DNA of 64,000 nucleotides, taken from positions 1,364,001 through 1,428,000 of the forward strand of contig NC_085924.1 of assembly GCF_035222485.1 (NCBI RefSeq). The letters are read 5' to 3'. This DNA comes from Podospora pseudoanserina. Taxonomy: Eukaryota > Ascomycota > Sordariomycetes > Sordariales > Podosporaceae. Shown one piece after another: positions 12,701-24,232 of the stretch (its first letter is position 1; each line of letters begins with the position of its first letter). Below the pieces are notes generated by a model. It was not told where the DNA came from. It saw only the letters and a program-made list of their open reading frames with translations, and ran no database searches. The position numbers were made by a program, and so were the translations under genes.

Positions 12701-15268
12701 AATATATATAGTAAAATATACTGGGTTTAGAACTTAGTTATTAATAAAGTCGTAAAGGTTAACGCCGTAAAGTTTAACGAAAGTAATTTTTATAAGTTTA
12801 ATAATAATAAATATAAAGATATTAAGTACGAAATAATCTTTATTAATAGTACTATAGCCGAAAAAAAAAATACCGTTACTAATAAAACGGTATCCCTAAG
12901 AAAGAAAGTTACCTTTAATAATAAACCTATTACTATACCGGAGCCCGCTATATAGTAAAGTACTTTAATAATTAATAAAGGGAAGGTTAAAGACCTTAAG
13001 TAAACTATTTTATTTACTCCGAAAGTTACGCCGTTATTAATATTACTTTTATTACTTAAAGCTTTAAACGTAAAAGATTTTTTCGACGCCGAAAAGGTAA
13101 AGGATATACAGTCTAAGGTACCTATCCTATTAAACTATAACTAAGCGCTTTATATTACTAACTCTTTTACTATAAAAAAGCTTATCTCCCCTATAAAGCT
13201 AATGGGGGAGGAGGAAAATAAGGTTATAGGGGGGCCTAGTAATAACTAGGCCGATAATAGGTTACTAAATTTAGGTACGGATAGCCTAGTCGAAGACTTT
13301 AACGACGATTTCGAGCCTAATATAAGCTATATAAAGGAAGCGGTAGCTTCTTTACCGGCTTAAAAGTAGCCTTATAGAATAATAGTAAGAAATTAAGGCC
13401 TAAGCTTCTATAAAAAGCTATAATAAAGTAAGTACCCTTACTAAAGTTTTTTTATAATATATCTCGATAACCTACGACTATATAAAATAATAGCCTACGC
13501 CCTATCTATAATTAAAATCGATTACCTTCTATAAACCATTAATAAGTACTATATACTTAAAAACTACCGGTAAGTAAGGAAATTCAAGAACTATTATAAA
13601 TATTAGCTACTTACTATAAAAGAGTAAGACGCTAGCCTATTAGAAAAAGACGTTTACGAGTTAGTAAATACGCCGAAAGGCTATAACGTTTTACCGAGTA
13701 AATAGGTATACGATAAAAAGATAGACCTTTATATTAATAAAGTAAAGGCTAGGGCGAGATAAGTAATATATAGTAACTTTAATAGGGACTCCTGGGTTAT
13801 ATAGGACGTTTACGCCGCTATTATAAGTAGTATAGTAGTTAAATACTTTTAGGTTATTATAGCCGTAAAGGATTAAAAGTACCTTTAATATAACTTTAAA
13901 ATAGTATTTCTTAACGCTAAAATCCCTAATATTATATAATATTATATATAATTACTAAATAGCTTAAGTAAGTTATTAAGTAAGGTATACTGGCTTAAAA
14001 GGGTATTATATAGCTTAAGGAAGTTACTTATTTACTAATATAAAATAGTAAAACCTATAATAGTTAAACTAGATTTCGATACTTTTTTATTAAACCTTTA
14101 CCTATTTTATTATAAAAAGATAGGTATCCTAGTAATCCTATACGTAGATAACTTACTTATATTAACGCCTATAACGAAAATTATTAAAAATATTACTATT
14201 AAGCTAGAGAGTAAATATAGTATTAAGAAACTAAGCGAGCCAAAGAGGTTTTTAGGTTTTAATATTATAAAGAACCGCGGAAAGAGGCAGGTCTACCTAT
14301 CCTAAATAACCTATATCGACGCCTTACTTAAAAAATTCGGCTATAAAGATATAGCCGGTATAGTTACGCTATAGTTAGTTAAGCTAGAGCTCCCTTTTAT
14401 ATAGGAGAAAATAACCGCGGAAATAAAGGAATATATTCGGAAAACCGGTTCGTTAAATTAACTTTCTACTAATACTCGGCCTAATATTACTTTTACCGTT
14501 AACCGCCTTTATAGGGGTAATTTTGGGCCCTTACTACGTTATTTAGAGTTAATAAAGTACCTTTTCCGGTACCTAGTTATTACTAAGAAGCTATATATTA
14601 TACTAGGGGGTTCCGAATTCTCGATAAAAAATATAAAGCTTATAAGATTCGTAAATACCTTATACGCGGATATTTTACTTTAGAGATATTTTACTAGCGG
14701 TTACGTCGTTTTTATAGCTAGTAAACTAATATTATAGAAGAGTAAGAAGTAGACCTTCGTCGCCCTAAGTACGACGGAGGCAGAATTTATTAACCTAACG
14801 CTTATAGGGTATTTACTATAGTAGATATTAAAGATATTAGAAGACTATAGTATACTATAGTTAAGGCTATATATACTATATACCGATAGTAAGAACGCCG
14901 AAATTATAGTTCTAAACCCTTAAAATATCGCTAGGATCCGGTATATCGATATACGATATAAGTAAGTAAGTAAATAAGTAAAGGAAGGAAGATTTAGTAT
15001 TTAATATATTTTTAAGTTAGAAATACCGGCGGATAGATTTATAAAAATACTATAAAGGGAGAAATACGTAAAGTTTATATAGCTATTAGGAATGTAAGAT
15101 TTTCCGGTTTAAGATATATAGGAAAACATATATTTATATAGGAAAAAGGCTACTAAGGTATTAGGTAAAGGAGTTAAAGGAAGTGGGAAGAATCTAGGCG
15201 TATATTGGCCTTCGGAGGATATTAACGATGGCTTCGTTTTGGACGGCGGTGTACTGTCTGTGGGGGGG

Positions 15269-15452
15269 TGTGGGGCACCAAAGGGCCCAGGTTTTCCCAA
15301 ACCCACACCGGTTTACTCTTGGGGCTGGATTTTCTTACTATTTTCTTTTGAACCAACAACCAACTACTATAATACTAATTTGCTTACCAATTTTGGCCAT
15401 TTTTTGGCCTCATTTTCGCCGCCGGTGACTTTCCTAGGTCGCCAGCCCAACA
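15269..15452 (+). repeat. 3' LTR of the copia element
   Basis: Same length as the 5' LTR. Begins TGTGGGGCACC and ends CCAACA, so the canonical TG...CA ends are kept. It is followed at once by the AGATG duplication and the resumed host reading frame. Confidence 0.92.
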
Positions 15453-16115
15453 AGATGTCTTCAAAAGATCCTTTGCGGGCAAGAATAGCATCGAAGTCAT
15501 CGCTATCAACGCGCCGATGCCAGGGGGGTCAGGAATGCACAGGGTTGAATGTAAAAAGGTCCTGTGCTCTTAGTACCAGCCGTTTAAGACGGTGTGGCTC
15601 AATTTCACATCGCCGGGCTTGGCCGAGATAGTCCACGAGAAGTACACGAGTAGCAGGTGGAGAGTTCTCAATATACCTATTATAAGTCACGCGCCTAAGA
15701 GGAGTAAAGCGTGGACGACAGTCATGCTCACCGAAGTTCCTGCCGAGGCTACCGAAGACGATGCCAAGAAGTCGATCCCGGCGAGAATACCGCCTAGAAA
15801 CGTGGAGACTGGGACCCGAGCTCTAGCTACTACGCTGAGACGGCAAATGCTCTTGTTAAGTCTAGGCTAATGGACGTTAGACCGCTCGAGTGGTGGGAGG
15901 ATGCCGTGTTTGGAGGCAAGCGTGCTAAGGCGAAGGCTCGGTTTCAGGACGATAGCGATGCTGCCAAGGCGGCCTCCCTGCTCGACGGGTGGGAGCTACC
16001 ATTCCACAAGAAGGGCAAGCTTACTGTTCAGGCCATCTATTCTACACGATTCTAGGTCCAAGAGCGGATTTATCGAGCCATCAAGCCTATCATCGAGGAA
16101 CAAAGCACAACGTGG
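15453..16115 (+). pseudogene. CCCH zinc-finger gene, 3' part after the insertion
   Basis: Removing the element and one AGATG copy joins codons for ISMAD to VFKRSFAGKNSIEVIAINAP in one frame, so this is the downstream part of the gene at 8839. The frame continues as KTVWLNFTSPGLAEIVHEKY, RPLEWWEDAVFGGKR and ELPFHKKGKLTVQAIYS, an RRM-like alternation of strands and helices. It is broken by TAG near 15573 (TGG would fit), TAA near 15868 and TAG near 16053. The homology fades at about 16115, where AT-rich DNA starts, so the true 3' end of the gene is missing. The probable family is a large fungal CCCH/RNA-binding, perhaps RBR-type, protein; this is inference. Confidence 0.6.
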
Positions 16116-17323
16116 CAGGCAAAAAAAAATACTTATTTTAGTAATTAGGAGAGAATAAAGTATAACCGGTCCCCGTTAAATAAAATATACGTAATTAAAA
16201 TAGACATTTTTACGGTTAAATTCTCGTACCGGGGAATATATAAAGGATTTTAAGAGATCGAGCTAGACATAAAACAATATATATATTTAATATAATTAAA
16301 ATTACTTTATCTTTATTAAAATGCTTTAGCTTACTTAACTTAATTCTAGTATAAGTAAGACATTATATTAAGTAGGGCGGCACCTAAATTTTATGGTAAG
16401 TAGACGGATTTAGATTATATATTTTAAGTATCCTAACGTACGATCCTGCTCCCAGACAGTAACTAAGACTTTTTTCTTCCAAAAGCTATAGCTTTAAAGA
16501 GAAATTCTACTATCTCGCAATTCTTTACGAAGTCTAATATTAATTTGATTAGTATAATCCTTTAGTATACGTTGCTTATATTTCTTTTTAATTATACGAA
16601 ATAGCTTTTATAATAATTTAACTGTAGTAATTAAGCTTGCGAGAGCGGCAATTAATATTAAGGAACTAGGAAGGTATAAGGCTATAAGTCTTAATGAAAT
16701 AAGATAAAGTACCTATATAAGACGGGTCTAAATCTTATGCTGAGTAGGTGTTTTATATGACGATTAGACCGTTTGTTTTATTTGGGAATGCTTCTAGTTA
16801 AAGTGTTTAACTTGGACATTCTGAAATGCAATTCTAGCCTCTACTAACAGGGTAGAGGGGTAGGGTGGCAGAGGCAGTCTAGGTATATACCCCACCAAAA
16901 TCCAAAAGGAGCAACGCATTTCCCTCGACCTGGCAGAATAGGTATCCTTTAGTAGTTACTTGATGTGGTAGTTAACGAGTCGAAAGCCCACTATAGCTAA
17001 AGGCCAGCAGAGAACTGTCGCTATTTATGCCTCGAGAGGGAGGCTTTGAAGCAAAGCAATGAAGGAGAAGACTAGTAAGTCATACTCGTCGGGCCTTGCG
17101 AGAAGTAACATCATAGCTTCTTCAATCGTCGAAAAAAAAAATTTTTTAAGTTCATTATTTTGATAGTTTTTTTCATTTAGTTTTATTTAATTTATAAGCT
17201 TTTTGATTTAATTGAATGTTTAGGAAATTAAAGGTATTATAGTAATTTATTCTGCTTTAGAAAATATTATAATTACTTAATTTCGGGATTTTTTAAAATT
17301 ATAATTACACTTGAAGTTATGTA
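16116..17323. other. AT-rich decayed DNA between two transposons
   Basis: Strongly AT-rich with islands of normal composition (about 16840-17110). I find no frame, terminal repeat or motif that identifies it. It probably includes RIP-affected repeat remnants, as it truncates the CCCH gene on the left and hosts the Fot1-like element on the right. Confidence 0.4.
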
Positions 17324-17369
17324 ACGTACATTATAAGCGAGTGCACCATATAAGCGAGTGCACTACTTT
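17324..17369 (+). repeat. Left terminal inverted repeat of the Fot1-like element
   Basis: Starts ACGTACATTATAAGCGAG. The 14-bp motif ATAAGCGAGTGCAC occurs twice in tandem inside the repeat, which suggests two transposase-binding sites per end. Confidence 0.88.
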
Positions 17370-17423
17370 TTAAGCGACGTATTATCCTTCCACCTAACAT
17401 CGACTTTTTCTATATAACCTAAT

Positions 17424-19103
17424 ATGCCTTCTACTTTAAAGGAAGCTAGGGTGATCTTAGCCCTCGAAGCTCTTGAAAAAGATAAAAATCTTAGCCTCCG
17501 AGCCGCAGGAAAGATCTACAACGTCCACCATACGACTCTCTTACGACGACGCGCTAGCCGGCCTATACGACGCGATACTACGCCTAAATCGAAGAAGTTT
17601 ACTTAATCCGAAAAGGATACTATTATTTAATATATTATTAAGCTATATACGCAAGCTTTTTTACTAAGATTACGTAGTATAGAAGATATAGTTAATTAAT
17701 TATTACGCGTACGCGACGCGCCCCCTATTAGTAAGCTTTAAGTATATAACTTCGTTAAACGCTAGCTATAGCTCCGTATACGTTTTACGCGTAAATACGA
17801 TTACTAAAGGGCTAAATACGAGGATTTAAAGGTTATTACTGAGTAGTTTATATTTATACGAAATATTAAGGCTAAATACGGTATTATAAATAACGATATT
17901 TATAACTTCGACGAGACTAGGTTTATAATAAATATTATTTTCGCGGGTATAATAATTACGACCTCGGACGGCCTTAATAAGGTAAAACTAATTTAGCCTA
18001 ATAACCGCGAATAGGTAATAGTAATTTAGGAAGTTAATACCTTTAGCTAGGCTATCCTTCCCTTTATTATTTTAGCCGTATAATATTACTTTACTAACTA
18101 ATATACCGAATATAATTTACTATTTACTTAATATATTATAATTACCGATAATAAATAGATTATTAATCCGGTAAACCTAGATTAAATTAAGTACTTTAAT
18201 TATTATATAGCGTCCCGTATAAAAGGCAAATACCGGTTATTAATCCTCGATAGCTACGAAAGTTATTACTCGACCGAATTCGAGCGTTACTATTAGTAGA
18301 ATAATATTATTACGCTCTATATACCTTTATATTTCTCTTACCTCCTCTAGCCACTTAATATTAATTACTTTAGGCCGCTAAAATAGGCGTACGGTTATTA
18401 GATCGAAGACTTAATATATATATATATTAATTATATAAGTAAGCTCGAGTTCCTTTATACTTTCCGCGAGGCCTTTTTCGTCTCTATAATAAAGAAAAAT
18501 ATATAGGGTGGCTTTACGGGCGCTAGCCTTATACCGTACGATCCAGAGAGGGTACTTTCTAAACTAGATATAAAGCTTCGTACGCTAATACCTTTAAACT
18601 TACGGCCCGGTACTATATAACCTTAGGTCTCCCAGACACTATATAACCCTCGAGAAGCTAATTTATAATTAACGCTTATTAAGACTCGTATTATTAACTA
18701 TTAAAATAGCTCTCTAACTTTAATATTAACTGCGGTAGACCAGCTTACTAAGGGTATAACGGCTATAATACACTAAGTAGCTCTCCTTCGTGCAGAGGTC
18801 TCTTCGCTCCGTAAGGCTAATGAGGTACTAAGCAAGCGCCGGAGAGCTAAAAAAACACGTGTAAGGCTTGGAGGGTCACTTACTATATAAGAGGCACAGG
18901 ATCTATTGGATCAGAAGGCCGTAGATAAGGAGGGAGTGCAAGAAACGCAGCCGGATAGTAGTAATGCAGGGGGAGCTCGTACGAAGGTTCAGTGCTATAG
19001 TGTGTGCGGCAAGCCTGGCCATAATGCGCGCACTTGCCAGGAAGCTGCAGATGCCTCAGATTCAGCTATTTCTGATGTAATTATAGTTAATTCCTTGTGC
19101 TGA
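17424..19103 (+). pseudogene. RIP-inactivated Fot1-type transposase
   Basis: The first 60 codons (17424-17606) are open and encode a psq/CENP-B-type helix-turn-helix (KNLSLRAAGKIYNVHHTTL). After that the frame is riddled with stops, but family landmarks remain: KRxxxLRIRFTRKYDY, then IYNFDET near 17905 with the first catalytic Asp, and NNIITLYIP with a run matching the SHLLQPLD region near 18300-18390. The C-terminal end (18906-19103) is open again and carries a zinc-knuckle-like CYSVCGKPGHNARTC. Intact members cut and paste the element at TA sites in the nucleus. No functional protein can be made from this copy. Confidence 0.85.
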
Positions 19104-19140
19104 TGTGGTGTAATTGAGGATAGTATTCGTAGGGTGGTGG

Positions 19141-19186
19141 AAAGTGGTGCACTCGCTTATATGGTGCACTCGCTTATAATGTACGT
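19141..19186 (-). repeat. Right terminal inverted repeat of the Fot1-like element
   Basis: Reverse complement of the left end with one visible difference in the inner part. It holds the same doubled 14-bp motif. Confidence 0.88.
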
Positions 19187-19942
19187 TAAAGTTTGTAAGT
19201 TGATTAGTTTTTAATTATTTGAAAAATTAATTGGAGAGTTATTTAGAGAGTTTCCAAGATAAATTTATAGCGAAAATAATTTAAATATATTTAAGTTAAA
19301 CTAAATATCTTTTTCAGAATTTAGTTAATCAAAGTTTAAAATATATGAACTTTTTTTGGAGAAAGTTTCAGGTAAATTTAGTTATTGAATTGTTTTAGGG
19401 ATAAAAGATTATATGTTTGAAAGGTTTTAGAATAAATACATTTAGAAGGATTTTCGGCTTCCTCGAGCGACTTATATCCGGTGGTGGCCGAAATTTCGAC
19501 TAAGATGGCAATGTTGCCCCAGTGGGTGTTCCTAGGCGAAAGTCGGATCACACTGGACTACCTAAAGCGGCAAAATTGGCCTGAGAAGTGAAATGTCACA
19601 GACGCTCAGTAAGCACCATGGCCACTGTCCGCCCGCGACACGAACTGACCTGCAGGCACATGCCTTTCCAGGTAGCATTTTCCCACAAAGTGAGTAACGC
19701 GTATCATTAGCTTCTCATCATCCATACCGTTACCAATGTGACGTCGTATACTGGTGACACCAACGAGGCTTTACTCGTATCGAAAACAGCGTCCTTCGCC
19801 ATCATGCGATCTCATTCTCATCGATTCCCGCATATAAAGCTGAAGGGATGACATGCAAACGATCCAACTCACCATCATCACAGATCAGACCGACACAATC
19901 TTGTCTTCGAATTTATCCGACAAACCCCCGAGAATTGCAACC
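19187..19942. other. AT-rich flank, then promoter region of the secreted-protein gene
   Basis: 19187-19450 is AT-rich repeat-like DNA. From about 19460 composition becomes normal and leads into the promoter of the gene at 19943. No other gene is supported. Confidence 0.5.
19833..19838 (+). promoter_or_regulatory. TATA box (TATAAA)
   Basis: CATATAAAGC lies about 110 nt before the proposed start at 19943. A transcript start about 30 nt downstream would fall after the in-frame ATG at 19853, which supports the later start codon. Confidence 0.6.
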
Positions 19943-20707
19943 ATGCACTCGTACCTCCTTCTTGCCAGCCTTCTAGGCCTCGCCTCGGCCGCGCCCACCT
20001 CATCTACTGACATTCCAAGACAATGGACCCCTCAGGAGCCAGGCTCCATCCCTCGTCATTCCGGTGCCCGTGGCTTCCGTCTCCGCGTCAACGTCACCGA
20101 CCCCTCCCTTGACCTTACTCCCCCCGTCCACAACCTTTTTCTTTCCACCGCTCACATCGGCCCGGCCCAGAACCGCGCCGTAGTTAGCTATTCCGGTCCC
20201 ATTTTCTACCAAAACGGTAGCTACTCCGACATTGCCAATTACCGTGCTGGTATTCTCACTGATGCGGGCCCGCCCGAGTCACCCTTCCCGGAAGCCATCC
20301 AGTACCAACAAGGCAGCGATGACACCAAGGGTAGCGAGCTCTTCATCAATGCTGGCACTCCTGGTGCTGGTACCGCGATCAGCAAGCTGACAATGCCCTA
20401 CTCCACCTTGCAAATTTTGGAGGGTGCCCCGATTGTGAAATCGTTTATCGTTTGCGGGAACACGACGATTCCTTACTATGGGGGGAGCAGGAAGTTTGAG
20501 GTGGTGAACTGGCTTGGGGCAACTAGGGACTCAACTGGCACACATTTGAGGGTGCCAAAGGGCTGTGTTGCTGTCAATCTGGTGCCGGAATGCGCGTATG
20601 AGTTTGTTGATTTACCTGAGGGCGCGGCGTATGACAGGACGTTTGTGAATGATGTGCGGTGCTATGAGAGTGTTGCTGCTATTGATTGGAGCAAATATGC
20701 TTACTGA
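19943..20707 (+). CDS. Small secreted protein, single exon
   Basis: Predicted 254 aa. I use the ATG at 19943 because it begins a clear signal peptide (MHSYLLLASLLGLASAAP) and lies downstream of the TATA box; an in-frame ATG at 19853 would bury that leader. The mature part begins after a probable Ala-Ala-Pro cleavage site, then has GFRLRVNVTDPSLDLTPPVH and a beta-rich remainder with N-glycosylation sequons (NVT, NGS, NTT) and a few Cys. The N-terminal beta pattern resembles a domain of unknown function found in many fungal secreted proteins (I think DUF7907, unverified). No catalytic motif is visible. Likely role: extracellular or cell-wall protein of unknown function. Confidence 0.8.
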   Translation: MHSYLLLASLLGLASAAPTSSTDIPRQWTPQEPGSIPRHSGARGFRLRVNVTDPSLDLTPPVHNLFLSTAHIGPAQNRAVVSYSGPIFYQNGSYSDIANYRAGILTDAGPPESPFPEAIQYQQGSDDTKGSELFINAGTPGAGTAISKLTMPYSTLQILEGAPIVKSFIVCGNTTIPYYGGSRKFEVVNWLGATRDSTGTHLRVPKGCVAVNLVPECAYEFVDLPEGAAYDRTFVNDVRCYESVAAIDWSKYAY

Positions 20708-21315
20708 GGTGAGGTTCAGGAGAGATTGGGGTGAAGAACACTGGGAAAAGAAGGAACATTGGGTTGTAGACGTTGGGGCCTTAGGGTGGAAGTAATGTCC
20801 TGTAATAGTTGATTTGGTTGGATTTTGTTGAGCTTTTGCTTTTTGAAGTTGCTTTGTTGTTTTTTATGTTATTTTGCTGGTCTTGTAAGGCTGAGGTTTG
20901 GGCTTGTCACTGTAGCTTTGCTGTGCTTGGATGTTTGTTGTTGTGTTTGGCTGTTTGCTGCTGTGCTTTATGGCAATGCAGCCACTGGAGAATTAAGCTG
21001 ACGGCGGCGGCATGTGGTGGTGATGGCATCAAGGGGAAACGACAATGTAAATTGGGACAAGGCACAGAGCTAGAGCCACTAATCATGTGGCCCGTTTCAG
21101 TATTGGAAGTGGATTCAAGGTTACAGAAATTCTCAAACTCTAGTTGAATAAGGCACTTGAAGAGGTCGCAGCAATATTCGACACAAACACACTAATGGAC
21201 CACAAAGACGGGAAGGGATAGGAGTGGAAGTATTCGTCGGAAGGAAACTTCAGAGGTGCACCTGGTGTGGAAACGAACAAGCAAAGGGGTGGAGTGGGAC
21301 AAAAAGAATCAAGTT

Positions 21316-21651
21316 GACACAAGATGTGACTCGAACTCACGACGTCTACCCGGTCGGCCGTGGTCCTGTCGCGATCTTGCTCTACTGATGATAATAAAGG
21401 GGATGAGGTTCCAACGATGTCAGGTCAAATACCAGCAGCAACAGATGACGAAACATCAAGAATTGGTTAGGAATGGCAAAAAGAGGACCAACGGAAGAGC
21501 TGTACAGGATTCGAACCTGTACCTTCAGAATCTTTGGGTGCTGGTATAGAGCCCACTTGAGCTCACCGACCACCAACCTACCAGCAAGGGTTAGACAGGG
21601 AGAAAGAAAAGCCCGCAGAAACTGCCGTGCTGACCGCTACACCACCAGGGA
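21316..21651 (-). other. Cluster of three tRNA-like fragments
   Basis: On the minus strand: (a) 21651-21612 begins TCCCTGGTGGTGTAGCGG, a good acceptor plus D-arm 5' half (GTGT/GCAC), followed by a hairpin but no matching 3' half. (b) 21564-21496 has a perfect T arm (ACAGG-TTCGAAT-CCTGT) and a partly pairing acceptor (5 of 7), followed by a T run. (c) 21382-21316 has a T-loop TTCGAGT with one stem mismatch and a partly pairing acceptor, also followed by a T run. None folds into a complete cloverleaf with a proper anticodon loop, so I treat them as relics. Confidence 0.35.
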
Positions 21652-24159
21652 ATCTCTTCTCTGTCCAACGGTCACTTGATACTGGCTGCTCCGGAAACAA
21701 TCGCGAAACCGGTCGGCGAATAGGCTTCTGCTGAGCATTGAGAAGTGGGTCCTCGACATGGTCACGATCACGGAAGGAACGCTAGCAAGATGTTGGACTG
21801 TGCCCGATAGACTTCTGGATGGCCTGTTGGCTGTAGAGGATGCAAGCATGGAACCATGGGGGACAACAATGCCCAAACAGAGGAGATACAGTTATAGAAT
21901 AATATCCTGATTAAGGTTTATTTTCCGATTCACGTGGGAGGCGGTAAAGTTAAATGGGATACGAGAAAGAGATACGAGGAAGTTCGGACAATTCCGGTGG
22001 ATATTTTGCACGCTTTATAGGAGAAGTCTAGAGGGTTTGGGAGATATAAGAAGACGTCGTGTTAGTAGATGCCAGGTATCCTGCGGCTTGCAACCCATCT
22101 CTGAAACCCCCGGCTAGCCTTCAAAACATCATGGCGTATTAACTGTCAGTCTACGTCAGGCATCTTCTGAAAGGACAGCGTGAAGTTGCAGGCTTTGTTA
22201 GAGCTCGTCTACCTTACCGTCAGGAACATCTGTTTACGACTAGCCTTGGTAACCCCTGAGGCTTGACTATGGGCGCAGTGAACCGCTTCTCGAGAGTCAA
22301 GGAGAAACATAAATACTGGAACCCGTCTCTTTTACCTATGGGCAACACGGTGGTATTTGTAACCGCAAAAGTGACCATTGGAAACTGCAAGGTGAACATC
22401 GCGTGACCCCTGGTCCCTGCAGCAAGGCTCCCCAAACATATTTTGAACAGCTCCAAGTACCCTGAAAAGTACCTGTGATTGTTATGTTGGGACCGCCAAG
22501 AATGACCATTATCCAATATGAGGTCTAAAGAGCAGGAGATACTAATGTTGTGGCACTCTCTTCAGGTGTAGTTCCCAACAAAACACTCACAGCTAGGCCC
22601 TTTTCTCGTATTGTCAACCAAAACAACGAGCTTATTCGCAGCTTGGCCCTGGCTCCAAAACTATGGGTTTATTCGGAGTTCGTATCGCCAATCTAAATTG
22701 GCTCAAGTTCCACCTCCAAATAGCTAACAAAACAAACATCCCCCTCCTTCCTCTATCCCAATCCCCTATGCCCATCTTCACTTTCTCCAGCAGCACCATG
22801 ACAAACTCTGTCTTTGTATAACATTGGTTTCACAACCCTTAGCATAAAACAGGCACCCTAAGTCTGGACCCAGCCGTCTAGCCTGCCAGGCAACAAAATA
22901 ATCATGCCGGCCCAGCGCCGTCACTCAATCGTTAATACCTTCCCAGAACTTTTCCCCTCTCACCACTCGATTCCCTAATGGGCCTTCTCTGTCCTGTCAA
23001 GTATGTTAGGGTGCAGATCGGGACACATTTTGCCAAGGCCGTGGGTCGGGAGTACTTGCAAAATAGCCACAACTCCCTTGACTATGAGCTGAACGATTTA
23101 GACGCAGCCGACGAAGGGGATCAGACCTTGAATTCATGTACGGCCATAACACAAGCACAGCTATCAAGTATTAAGCTTTGTTGGAAGCCGCAAGATAACG
23201 ATCTTCGGAGTTTGCTTAATTGTCGAAGGAGATCCTGATGGAAGCAGATTGTCTTTTCTTGGATCCCGGCATACAAACCGACTGGCATCACCTTCAGGCA
23301 CTCAAAGAACTATTCGTTTGTGATGCAGGAGCTATTCAAGTGACTGGCGATGTTAGCCACTCCTCCGACTCAACTCTTAGCTCGACACCTGATTCCGACG
23401 TATAGATGGAGGATATCTTCGGATACTCATTTGGCAGCTTTTTCTTGAAGAGGTAGTGGGAAATTGCTCTTTCCCATCACCGGGAGATATAGCGTCCGCG
23501 CACGAGCCTGAATTTCGACAAGGTGGTCTCAGTGGTATAATCAGAATAGTCGCGGCAGCGGGGCTCTGCATATGCATTGCTTGGTTGAGTCTGCTAGCAG
23601 AATTGCTTCGTATCACATTGCTGTCAAAAACCACAAAAACAAAACAAAATTGATAGTCGTCTTGGACCCCTTCACTTGCTCCCCATAGTTCCGCTGCCGC
23701 GGAAGGTCCCGGTGCAAATCCGGGCTGGGCCACCCCTGGTCTTTTGCTTCTTTGACTGTTAGTGGGCTTTGTGTTTTTTGACGAAGTTATTGTTGGTATC
23801 GTTGGTTGGGGAGGTCGTGAGTTTATGGTGTTGTGATTTTGTTAAATATGGGAGTGCCAGACTGGAAGCCCCATTATCTTTGCATTTATTCAAAGCTATC
23901 CGTTTGCCTGTCCTTTTGCTTATCCTTTTCCTTTTGTTTATAATAATAATAATGAAGTTAGAAAATCAAAAACACCAGGAAACCCTGGGCACGCAAGATA
24001 AAATGCTTCAGCAGTGGCCCTGCCCACTGCACCAAAACAAATAACTAAGCTTAATGACGGGAGGCTTGCAAAGCCCCGAACGAGGGTGGTGTTTTTTTAA
24101 TACCCTCAAGAGGGCACTTTCTTTTGTTTACCACCAAGATTGAAGAATTTCGTCAGAAT

Positions 24160-24232
24160 ATAGCCTGCTGGTTTTGAGTGTAGCTTGACGTTGCCTGGGT
24201 ACATAGCAGCCGGGTGGGAGACCACAGACAAC
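24160..24232 (+). other. Possible 5S rRNA-like fragment
   Basis: The run TAGCAGCCGGGTGGG followed by AGACCAC strongly resembles the 3' half of fungal 5S rRNA (TAGTAGTTGGGTGGGTGACCAC type). The upstream half does not match well. Filamentous fungi have dispersed 5S genes, so a relic here is plausible. Confidence 0.3.

Larger units (their letters stand above)
9524..15457 (+). mobile_element. Ty1/copia LTR retrotransposon, RIP-degraded, with 5-bp target duplication
   Basis: Two 184-bp LTRs (9529-9712 and 15269-15452) flank about 5.56 kb. Target duplication AGATG sits at 9524-9528 and 15453-15457. A G-rich tract (TGTGGGGGGG) just before the 3' LTR is the likely polypurine tract. The interior is AT-rich and full of stops, yet translated pieces in order show a Gag zinc-knuckle-like piece (about 11080), integrase-like sequence (about 12230-12330), reverse transcriptase with YVDNLLILT (about 14140, where YVDD is expected) and RNase H with FVALSTTEAEF (about 14760). 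Integrase before reverse transcriptase marks Ty1/copia. The element is in the plus orientation and cannot encode protein now. Confidence 0.92.
17324..19186 (+). mobile_element. Fot1/pogo-family DNA transposon with intact terminal inverted repeats
   Basis: An element of 1,863 bp is bounded by TA on both sides (17322-17323 and 19187-19188), the Tc1/mariner/pogo target duplication. The terminal inverted repeats are about 46 bp and almost identical. The interior encodes a recognisable but stop-ridden Fot1-type transposase. The ends and the first about 270 bp are nearly free of RIP, while about 17600-18750 is heavily mutated. It lies within AT-rich DNA, so it probably inserted into an older repeat. 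Confidence 0.9.

Noticed and set aside
19853-19942. Upstream in-frame ATG of the secreted-protein gene
   Set aside because: It lies only about 15 nt after the TATA box and would hide the signal peptide; the ATG at 19943 is preferred.
20809-21147. 112-codon frame rich in Leu, Cys and Trp
   Set aside because: It sits in T/G-rich 3' flank of the secreted-protein gene; low complexity, no domain, no splice logic.
23520-23740. A single tRNA-Gly with a long intron joining a D-arm-like piece (23524) and a T-arm-like piece (23707)
   Set aside because: Acceptor halves do not pair and the spacing is far beyond usual tRNA introns.
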